DNA from: an uncultured bacterium
GTDB lineage: Bacteria; Bacillota; Clostridia; Oscillospirales; Oscillospiraceae
Direction of reading: 5' to 3'
Length of the DNA stretch: 64,000 nt
Assembly (NCBI GenBank): GCA_947176765.1
Contig: CAMWRX010000003.1
Location: forward strand, 17,198-81,197
In this document: positions 41,399 to 48,589 of the stretch, in pieces
How the letters are laid out: each line of letters opens with the position of its first letter
How positions within the stretch are numbered: the first letter of the stretch is position 1
The notes under the pieces: generated by a model
Databases searched by the model: none
The model's input: only the letters and a program-made list of their open reading frames with translations
What the model was told of the DNA's origin: nothing
Program-made: the position numbers and the translations under genes

Positions 41399-43135
41399 AT
41401 GGCAGATATAAGAGATGCGATGCGCAAAATTACCGAGGGGGATTTTGAAAACGGTTTTATGGAATTGGCAGAGGCATATGGCAAGGATCAACAGGATATC
41501 AACATTCTTGATGATTTGAAAGTGGGGTTTTGGAGTCCTAATTTAGAAGAGATGGAGGAGAATTATCGGAAAAACGCCTCTTTTCTAGCCGAATATCCGT
41601 TTCTTTTTTCGAAAGAGTTTGTGCAGCCGCGCGATAATCGGTATCTGCTGTTTCCCCTGTCGGAAGAATTGTTTTATTGCTTTGACCAGCATGAATATCG
41701 TTTTACGCCAATGGAAGTCAACTCTGACAGAGAAACCCGGTACTTTTTTGAACATTTAGATCAACCCATCATTTTAGAGAATGAGTACAATGTTTATAAT
41801 CTCCGCTTTTTGAGAGATAATGTTCGGCGCAGTGAAGATTTTGCCGGTGATAATCATATTTATCTGCATTATCCCAATATAGACGCATTCTCCCTGCTCT
41901 TATATTATGCCGATTTGGAAGAGCTTTGCGGGAATGAACAATTTGTTTTTCTGGTTGGAACCGAGCGAGAGATGTACCCATTGGATTTCAAGGCAAGGTT
42001 TGGAATTGATTACGCGGCAATGGAACCGAAGCGCCTTCGTATTGAAGAGATGCAGCGCATTTGTTTTTGGTATAAGCGCGGCTATAGCGGTACGTTGTTT
42101 GGGTTGAATCTGCTTGATCATAACCGCTATATCGTAATGAGATATGGCGCTGATTTGTTTTATTATACATATGTCAATGGCCATCCCCTATTCGAAACAA
42201 ATCTTCCAGAGGAAGTGATGAATAACACCGACCGGGTGTATACACTTAGCGAGCTGGAAAATTTATACCACCATCTGTCCATTCAATGGGGCGTTACGGA
42301 TATGTCGGATTTTATTCATTGGCTGAAAGATCTGCCCCTTAGTCAGTTTACACTCCCAACCCTATTCCGCGCATATTTTATCTATAAGTACTATCAGGGA
42401 AATAAGTGTGCGAATCCACGTATCGTGCCAGTGATCCTTTGGGAGCCCCATGTGAATGCGGTTGATATCCACAACCCGCTTATCTTGGATTTCCCTTATA
42501 TAACGGTTCTGAATAGTGTTCGTGATCCAATCAAAACTGTGGGGAGGATATACCAACGGGAGGGCAGCATATTCATTACACAGACGTTGGCAATTGGTTA
42601 TTCTATGCACCCCCAATTGCGTAAAAATTACTATGGATACCGCCTTGAAGACGCAAAACTGCATCCGGTGGAAACCTGCCAGGCGCTATGCAAAGTTCTC
42701 AATGTTCCATATGATCCCAATATGCTGAACGACGACGAGGTGCGCGAAGGAATTAATGGGGAGCCTGCCGTTGTTGGGTTTGATACCGCTCCCCTGCATC
42801 GGAATGTCGATGCGGTGCTGTCTCCGTTTGACCAGTGCCGGCTTCAAATCTTTTTTGATCCCCTTCTGCGGCACTTTGGTTATCCGGCATTTAATTTTGA
42901 CGAATGTCCTATGGATGATCATGATGTGGCATTTTTGTTCAAGTTCCCCTTTAAATTTGAAAAAGACTATGTTGAGAACGGAAAGAAGTGGGGAGAAATG
43001 TCCGAGGAACAATTGAGGCAGCATCTGCTTCAAAATATGGTCATGGTTTGGCAAGTGGGCAAGCGCGGTGAGTTGGTTTTTCCAAACGTGATTAAGCCGG
43101 AGCTTGCGCCGGAGGAAAGCTGCCAGGACTTATGA
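41399..43135 (+). CDS. Sulfotransferase-like protein of unknown specificity
   Basis: 578 residues from ATG 41399 behind GGGAGGA; a 95-base gap precedes it, the largest within the cluster. The N-terminal 320 residues are unrecognised and rich in Tyr, Phe, Asp and Glu. The C-terminal part has the look of a PAPS sulfotransferase: ITVLNSVRDPIKTVGRIYQ (like the 3'-phosphate-binding RDP...S loop), VETCQALCKVLNVPYDPNML and LSPFDQCRLQIFFDPLLRHFGYP. A clear 5'-phosphosulfate loop is not seen. The next gene is a CysC-like kinase, which fits a transferase using a 3'-phosphonucleotide donor. AT-rich against its neighbours. Assignment is tentative. Confidence 0.5.
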   Translation: MADIRDAMRKITEGDFENGFMELAEAYGKDQQDINILDDLKVGFWSPNLEEMEENYRKNASFLAEYPFLFSKEFVQPRDNRYLLFPLSEELFYCFDQHEYRFTPMEVNSDRETRYFFEHLDQPIILENEYNVYNLRFLRDNVRRSEDFAGDNHIYLHYPNIDAFSLLLYYADLEELCGNEQFVFLVGTEREMYPLDFKARFGIDYAAMEPKRLRIEEMQRICFWYKRGYSGTLFGLNLLDHNRYIVMRYGADLFYYTYVNGHPLFETNLPEEVMNNTDRVYTLSELENLYHHLSIQWGVTDMSDFIHWLKDLPLSQFTLPTLFRAYFIYKYYQGNKCANPRIVPVILWEPHVNAVDIHNPLILDFPYITVLNSVRDPIKTVGRIYQREGSIFITQTLAIGYSMHPQLRKNYYGYRLEDAKLHPVETCQALCKVLNVPYDPNMLNDDEVREGINGEPAVVGFDTAPLHRNVDAVLSPFDQCRLQIFFDPLLRHFGYPAFNFDECPMDDHDVAFLFKFPFKFEKDYVENGKKWGEMSEEQLRQHLLQNMVMVWQVGKRGELVFPNVIKPELAPEESCQDL

Positions 43136-43201
43136 AATTGGCTGTATATACAGATTGAGACACTGCAGGGATATTTGTTCTTTAAAGGGTGTGAATTAGC
43201 A

Positions 43202-43714
43202 ATGGCACAAAATAGGGTCTATTGGCTCACCGGCCTGTCCGGCGCGGGAAAAACAACCATTGGACAGCTTTGGTTCCAACAATTAAAAGAAGCGGGAGAA
43301 AATGTTGTATTTCTCGATGGGGATGAACTGCGCCAGGTTTTTGGAGGAAGCTTAGGCTATACGTCTGAAGATCGTCGAAAAGCAGCTATGAACTATGCCA
43401 GACTCTGCGCGCTTTTATCAAAACAGGGCCTCACCGTGATCTGCTGTACCATCTCCATGTTCGACAGTGTGCGCAAATGGAACCGTGAAAATATCCCTGG
43501 CTATTTTGAGGTGTACATACAGGCATCTATGGAAACCCTTCGTCACCGGGATCAGAAGGGGCTGTATAGCCGAAACGCGGACAACGTAGCTGGGGTTGGG
43601 CTCCAAGTGGAACTGCCCGATTCCTCGGATCTGGTCTTGGACAACAACGGGCAGTGGACGCCAGAGGAGCAGGTAGCTCGCCTGTATCAGACGGTGTTTG
43701 GAACGGAGGGCTGA
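43202..43714 (+). CDS. CysC-like nucleotide 3'-kinase
   Basis: 170 residues from ATG 43202, ten bases after AAGGGTGTG. P-loop GLSGAGKTT at 11-19, LDGDELR at 38-44, YTSEDRRKAAMNYARL, and RDQKGLYSRNAD near the C-terminus define the APS-kinase fold. It departs from true CysC: RDPKGLY reads RDQKGLY and the substrate block preceding the final Pro is VGLQVELP. From memory, TISMFDSVRKWNRENI recalls the Campylobacter Cj1415-type kinases that 3'-phosphorylate cytidine diphosphoramidate rather than APS. No ATP sulfurylase is in the window, while two cytidylyltransferase domains follow, so a CMP- or CDP-linked substrate is attractive. APS kinase remains the alternative. Confidence 0.75.
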   Translation: MAQNRVYWLTGLSGAGKTTIGQLWFQQLKEAGENVVFLDGDELRQVFGGSLGYTSEDRRKAAMNYARLCALLSKQGLTVICCTISMFDSVRKWNRENIPGYFEVYIQASMETLRHRDQKGLYSRNADNVAGVGLQVELPDSSDLVLDNNGQWTPEEQVARLYQTVFGTEG

Positions 43715-43715
43715 C

Positions 43716-45023
43716 ATGGCTGAACAAAAGACCGTTTTCATGTCCATCGGCACAGATATCATCCACGGCGGACATATAGAGATTATTCGCCGGGCGGCAG
43801 AGCTGGGCAAGCTGACGGTGGGCGTACTCACCGATGAGGTGGTAGCCGCGTACAAACGCTACCCCATGCTTACCTGTGCGGAGCGGATGAGAATTGTTGC
43901 CGGTTTGAAGGGTGTGGCCCATGTAGTCGAGCAGGATGACATCGGTTACGCCAAGCCCCTGCGTGCCTTGCGCCCAGACTATGTAGTTCACGGCGACGAC
44001 TGGCGGGAGGGTTTCCAGAAGCCTGTGCGGGAAGAGTGCCTGCGTCTGCTGGCAGAGTATGGCGGGGAGTTGGTGGAGTTCCCCTACTCCCACAATGACG
44101 AGTACGACCGGCTGGAGGCTGCGGCCCGCTCTCAGTTGTCTATCCCTGACCTGCGCCGGGGGCGGCTGAGGTGGCTCATTGAAAAAAAGGGCCTGGTCAC
44201 CTGTATGGAGGCCCACAACGGACTCACTGGCCTGATTGCGGAAAAAACGGCGGTGATGGAAAACGGGGCCATCCGGCAGTTCGATGGGATGTGGGTGTCC
44301 TCCCTCTGCGACTCCACCACTAAGGGCAAGCCGGACATCGAGCTGGTGGATTTCTCCTCTCGGATGAACACCATCAATGAGATTATGGAGGTCACCACCA
44401 AGCCCATCATTCTGGACGGCGACACCGGCGGTTTGACGGAACACTTCGTCTACACCGTGCGAACTTTAGAGCGCATTGGCGTGTCCGCAGTCATTATTGA
44501 GGATAAAATTGGCCTGAAGCGCAACTCTCTGTTTGGCACACAGGCCGGCCAGCAGCAGGACAGCATCCCCAACTTCTGCCACAAAATATCCGAGGGCAAG
44601 CGGGCACTGAAGACCAAGGAGTTTATCATTATCGCCCGCATCGAGAGTTTGATTTTGGAGCAAGGCATAGACGACGCATTGGAGCGGGCCTTTGCCTACG
44701 TGGAGGCCGGGGCAGGCGGCATCATGATCCACTCCCGGCAGAAGGAGCCGGACGAGGTTTTCGAGTTCTGCCGCCGCTTCCGGGAGAAAAATCAACACAC
44801 GGTGCTGGTTGTGGTTCCCACCTCCTTTAATTCGGTCACCGAGGACGAGTGGAAAGAGCGGGGTATCAATGTGGTCATTTACGCCAATCACCTGATTCGC
44901 AGCGGCTACCCCGCTATGCAAAAGACCGCAGAAACCATTCTGCGCTGCCGCCGGGCAAAAGAGGCCGACGAACGCTTCTGTATGCCCATCAAGGAGATCT
45001 TGACGCTTATCCCAGAAGAATAG
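43716..45023 (+). CDS. pepM: Phosphoenolpyruvate mutase with N-terminal cytidylyltransferase domain
   Basis: 435 residues from ATG 43716 behind GGAGGGC, one base after the kinase stop. Residues 1-130 are a TagD-like nucleotidyltransferase with HGGH at about 16-19 and VVHGDDWREG. Residues 140-435 are PEP mutase: EAHNGLTGLIAE, WVSSL, the signature EDKIGLKRNS (from residue 262), and RIESLI. PEP mutase makes phosphonopyruvate, the first step of nearly all natural phosphonates. The attached nucleotidyltransferase domain fits CMP activation of the final phosphonate before transfer to a glycan or lipid. Phosphonopyruvate decarboxylase lies two genes downstream. Confidence 0.92.
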   Translation: MAEQKTVFMSIGTDIIHGGHIEIIRRAAELGKLTVGVLTDEVVAAYKRYPMLTCAERMRIVAGLKGVAHVVEQDDIGYAKPLRALRPDYVVHGDDWREGFQKPVREECLRLLAEYGGELVEFPYSHNDEYDRLEAAARSQLSIPDLRRGRLRWLIEKKGLVTCMEAHNGLTGLIAEKTAVMENGAIRQFDGMWVSSLCDSTTKGKPDIELVDFSSRMNTINEIMEVTTKPIILDGDTGGLTEHFVYTVRTLERIGVSAVIIEDKIGLKRNSLFGTQAGQQQDSIPNFCHKISEGKRALKTKEFIIIARIESLILEQGIDDALERAFAYVEAGAGGIMIHSRQKEPDEVFEFCRRFREKNQHTVLVVVPTSFNSVTEDEWKERGINVVIYANHLIRSGYPAMQKTAETILRCRRAKEADERFCMPIKEILTLIPEE

Positions 45024-45111
45024 CAGGGTTTCCCTTCCCTTCGGATGGGGGAACACACTCATTATTCGGGCTGAAAAGGATGCAAACACAAACATGAAGG
45101 AGGACAAATCT

Positions 45112-46539
45112 ATGGACCTTCAAGAACGGGTTGCCCTAAAAAAGGCTGACCGAAGCGACCTATACACGTTAGAGCCGCCGTTTCCCTCCACCAATTTCCT
45201 GCTGGAGCTCTCCAACGCCTGTAACCACAAATGCCTGTTTTGCGCTCATCAGAAGATGAAACGCAAGGTGGGCAAGATGTCCCCCGAGATGGTGGAGAGT
45301 GTCCTTCGGCAAGCCTACGAATTGGGCACCCGAGAGGTAGGGATGTATGCCACCGGCGAGCCTTTCATCGTTCCCGAGCTGCCTCAGTATATTAAGCTGG
45401 CCAAGGATATTGGCTATACCTACGTTTATTTGACCTCTAATGGTTCCCTGGCCACCCCGGAACGTATCCGGGCAGTGGTGGACGCGGGGGTGGACAGCGT
45501 GAAGTTTTCCATCAATGCCCCGGAACGGGAACTGTATGCGTTTATCCACGGTCACGATGATTTTGGCAAAGTATTTGAGCACTTGGTATACTTGAACCAG
45601 TACCGTAAAGAGAGCGGAAAAAATTTCAAAATTTACATTACCGGCATTCTCACCCGGTACACGGAACACACCCGGGACGACTATTTCAAGGTGTTTGATG
45701 GGCTGGCCGATCAAATTGTGTTCAAAGATGTCTACAACCAGGGCGGTTATATGCCCGAAATCGATCATCTGCTCAAATGTACCTACGACACAGAGCAGAC
45801 CCGCCGCTGCAATCTGCCCTTCGATGCCCTGTGCGTCACCTGTGAGGGCTACCTCTCCGTGGAGAACGCTGACTTTGAAAATATGCTCATCGTGGCCGAT
45901 TTGAACAAGGTCTCTCTCAAGGAGGGCTGGTACGGCGAGAAGATGAAGGAGGTCCGGCGGATGTTCCTCAACGACTGTCTGGAGGGGACGCTGTGCCACG
46001 GCTGTGTTCATCACTGCCAGTCCCCAGCAAAACCTCTCATGCCGGAGTATGCCACGGAAAATCCTGACATCTTTTTGGACTGGCCGGTGCGGGAGCGCAT
46101 CAAGGCGGCAGGCAAGCCCTATACCAAGCTGGTCTATGTGCCTATGGCGGCTGACATTATCCACCCGGGGCACATCAACATCATCAAAACGGCGGCCTCT
46201 CTTGGCAGAGTGATGGTGGGCCTGTTTAGTGATGATGCCATCCGCACCTATAAGCCGGAGCCCTATATGGATTATGACCAGCGGAAGGTCGTGCTGGAGA
46301 ATCTCAAAGGTGTGGATGTGGTGGTTGAGCAGGCGGAGAAAGACTACGAGGCCAATCTGCGCCGCTATCGCCCCGACATCATGGTCCACGGCACCGACTG
46401 GCGGGAAGGACCGCTGGCGGCGGTGCGCCAGAAGGCTTTCGACATCATGGCGGAGTGGGGCGGCACCATTGTGGAGCCTGAGTATACACAAGGCGTGTCC
46501 TCCAGCGAGTTCAAGCGGAAAGTGAGAGAGTCTCAATGA
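45112..46539 (+). CDS. Radical SAM/SPASM protein fused to a cytidylyltransferase
   Basis: ATG 45112 follows AAGGAGGACAAATCT exactly, so it is preferred over ATG 45094; 475 residues. Residues 25-330 are radical SAM: cluster motif CNHKCLFC at Cys37/41/44, TGEPFIVPEL, and SPASM-like cysteines (RRCNLPFDALCVTC, LCHGCVHHC). Residues about 340-475 are a complete TagD-type cytidylyltransferase with HPGH (about 349-352), MVHGTDWREG and a C-terminal SSSEFKRK. The latter domain is a paralogue of the one on PepM. I do not know a characterised protein of this architecture. It may modify a phosphonate or sugar and activate it with CTP. Confidence 0.85.
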   Translation: MDLQERVALKKADRSDLYTLEPPFPSTNFLLELSNACNHKCLFCAHQKMKRKVGKMSPEMVESVLRQAYELGTREVGMYATGEPFIVPELPQYIKLAKDIGYTYVYLTSNGSLATPERIRAVVDAGVDSVKFSINAPERELYAFIHGHDDFGKVFEHLVYLNQYRKESGKNFKIYITGILTRYTEHTRDDYFKVFDGLADQIVFKDVYNQGGYMPEIDHLLKCTYDTEQTRRCNLPFDALCVTCEGYLSVENADFENMLIVADLNKVSLKEGWYGEKMKEVRRMFLNDCLEGTLCHGCVHHCQSPAKPLMPEYATENPDIFLDWPVRERIKAAGKPYTKLVYVPMAADIIHPGHINIIKTAASLGRVMVGLFSDDAIRTYKPEPYMDYDQRKVVLENLKGVDVVVEQAEKDYEANLRRYRPDIMVHGTDWREGPLAAVRQKAFDIMAEWGGTIVEPEYTQGVSSSEFKRKVRESQ

Positions 46540-47648
46540 CCCTGGACTTTTTAACGGAATTTGATTTTTTCACCGGCGTCCCAGATTCCCTGTTAAAGGC
46601 GCTGTGTTCATACCTTTATGATAAGTACGGCATTTCCGACCATCATATCATCGCCGCCAACGAGGGCAACGCCGTAGCCCTGGCCGCGGGTTGCCACCTT
46701 GCCACAGGGAAAACCCCGGTGGTCTACCTGCAAAACAGTGGGCTGGGCAATATTGTGAACCCGGTGGCGTCCCTGCTGAACGAGAAAGTGTACGGCATTC
46801 CCTGCCTGTTTATCGTGGGCTGGCGGGGGGAGCCGGGGGTACACGACGAGCCCCAGCATGCGTTCCAGGGAGAGATCACCCTGTCCCTGCTGGAAAACCT
46901 GAATATCCCCGCCTATGTCATTGACAAAAACACCACCGAAGAACAGGTAAAGGCCAAGCTGGACGAGTACCGTGCCCTGTTCGCCCAGGGGAAGCAGGCG
47001 GCCTTTGTGGTGCGCAAGGGCGCGCTTGAGTACAGCGGCAAGACCGTATACAGAAATTCCCACCCCATGACGCGGGAAGATGCCATCGGATACATCCTCC
47101 GCGCCTCCGGAGGCGACCCGGTGGTGTCCACCACCGGCAAGGCCAGCCGGGAGGTGTACGAGCTGCGGGAGAGCCGGAGCCAGGATCACGGTCGGGATTT
47201 CCTCACCGTGGGCTCCATGGGCCACAGCTCGTCCATCGCCCTTGGGATTGCCCTGCAAAAGCCGGATCGGCGGGTGTGGTGCCTGGACGGAGACGGCGCG
47301 GCGCTGATGCACTTGGGGGCTATGGCCCTCATTGGGGCGAATAAGCCTGTCAATCTCATTCATATTGTATTGAATAACGAGGCCCACGAATCCGTGGGCG
47401 GTATGCCCACGGTAGCGGGGGCGCTTGATCTGCCTGCCATTGCCCGGGCCTGCGGTTATCCCGGAGCGGTGTCAGTGGACAGCCCGGAAGCGTTGGATGA
47501 GGCGCTGGAATCGGCAAAAATGTCTAACCAGCTCACCTTCATTGAGGTGAAATGCGCGTTAGGGGCGCGGGACGACCTGGGCCGCCCCACCACCACTCCT
47601 CAGGAGAACAAAGCGGCCTTCATGGCGGCGCTGGAGGGCGGAGTATGA
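46536..47648 (+). CDS. ppd: Phosphonopyruvate decarboxylase
   Basis: 370 residues, ATGA overlap with the preceding gene. ThDP enzyme with N-terminal FFTGVPDSLLKALCSYL, Glu in AANEGNAVALAAG, YLQNSGLGNIVNP and LDGDGAALMHLGAMALIGANKPVNLIHIVLNN (GDG...NN), the complete Ppd pattern. It pulls the unfavourable PEP mutase reaction by forming phosphonoacetaldehyde. No PhnW-type aminotransferase or iron alcohol dehydrogenase follows in the cluster, so the fate of the aldehyde is open; the aldo/keto reductase at 40344 is one candidate. Confidence 0.93.
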   Translation: MTLDFLTEFDFFTGVPDSLLKALCSYLYDKYGISDHHIIAANEGNAVALAAGCHLATGKTPVVYLQNSGLGNIVNPVASLLNEKVYGIPCLFIVGWRGEPGVHDEPQHAFQGEITLSLLENLNIPAYVIDKNTTEEQVKAKLDEYRALFAQGKQAAFVVRKGALEYSGKTVYRNSHPMTREDAIGYILRASGGDPVVSTTGKASREVYELRESRSQDHGRDFLTVGSMGHSSSIALGIALQKPDRRVWCLDGDGAALMHLGAMALIGANKPVNLIHIVLNNEAHESVGGMPTVAGALDLPAIARACGYPGAVSVDSPEALDEALESAKMSNQLTFIEVKCALGARDDLGRPTTTPQENKAAFMAALEGGV

Positions 47649-48469
47649 GTATCCTGTGCGACCTCCACACCCACACCACCGCCTCGGATGGGCAGTACAC
47701 GCCCGCCCAACTCATAAAGTTGGCTAAGGAGCGTGGCCTGTCCGTACTGGCCGTTACCGACCACGACACCATCGCCGGGGTGGATGAGGCTATGGTGGCG
47801 GGGCAGGCCCTGGGGCTGAGGGTAATTCGAGGAGTAGAGCTGAGCGCCAAAGAGTACCCCGGCTTTCACATCCTGGGCTATGGGTTCCGGGATGGGGACA
47901 CGGAATTGTCCCGGCTCTGCGAGAAATTCCGGGCGGGCCGGGACGAGCGGAAATACAAAATTGTGGACTTTCTCCGGGAAAAGGGCGTGGAAATCGACCT
48001 TCCCGAGGTGGAGGCGTTGGCGGGCGGTGAAGTGATCGCCCGCCCCCACTTCGCCCAAGTGATGGTGCGGCATGGTTATGTCCCCACCAACCGGGAGGCA
48101 TTTGACCGATACCTGGATACGGAGGAATTCCGTAAAAAGGTAACGCGGTTCAAGGCGGACGCCCACACCTGCGTGGAGGCCATCCACGCCGCGGGCGGGG
48201 TGGTATCCCTGGCCCACCCCTACCAGATGGGGCTGCCGAACGACGAGCTGGATGCTCTGGTGAAGCAGTTAAAGGGCTGGGGCCTGGATGCGATTGAATG
48301 TTTTTACCCGAAATACACGCCGGAGCAGCAGGAATTCTACCTCCATCTGGCGAAAAAATACCGACTCCATCAGACCGGCGGCAGCGATTTCCACGGCGAG
48401 AAGGTCAAGCCTGACGTGGAATTGGCCAAGTTGGATTTAGAACTGGGCTGGCTGTTGTCAGCGGACTGA
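47645..48469 (+). CDS. PHP-family phosphoesterase
   Basis: 274 residues from ATG 47645 (ATGA overlap with ppd). PHP metal motifs: DLHTHTTASDG (6-16), TDHDTI, GVELSA, RPHFAQ, SLAHPYQ and GGSDFHG. This is the YciV/TrpH-type branch; characterised members hydrolyse 3',5'-bisphosphonucleotides or act as 5'-3' exoribonucleases. Placed with a CysC-like kinase and a sulfotransferase-like protein, it could clear the 3',5'-bisphosphonucleotide left after group transfer, the job CysQ does for PAP. Last gene of the cluster, followed by a strong terminator. Confidence 0.85.
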   Translation: MSILCDLHTHTTASDGQYTPAQLIKLAKERGLSVLAVTDHDTIAGVDEAMVAGQALGLRVIRGVELSAKEYPGFHILGYGFRDGDTELSRLCEKFRAGRDERKYKIVDFLREKGVEIDLPEVEALAGGEVIARPHFAQVMVRHGYVPTNREAFDRYLDTEEFRKKVTRFKADAHTCVEAIHAAGGVVSLAHPYQMGLPNDELDALVKQLKGWGLDAIECFYPKYTPEQQEFYLHLAKKYRLHQTGGSDFHGEKVKPDVELAKLDLELGWLLSAD

Positions 48470-48513
48470 TCCAGGATGCAGTAGGCCATTTATATGACCA
48501 CCGGCGGTTGCGA

Positions 48514-48552
48514 AAAGGGCCCGGTTTCCCACGGAAACCGGGCCCTTTTATG
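48514..48552. terminator. Bidirectional terminator
   Basis: aaaagggcccggtttccc-acg-gaaaccgggcccttttat, between the converging glycan cluster and PTS gene; T-runs on both strands. Confidence 0.9.
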
Positions 48553-48589
48553 ACAGCATTCACACTCAATGATTCACTAAACCGGGCGC

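Noticed and set aside
43202..43714. Ordinary sulfate assimilation APS kinase
   Set aside because: Not excluded, but no cysN/cysD/cysH lies nearby, key motif residues differ, and the neighbours are phosphonate genes.
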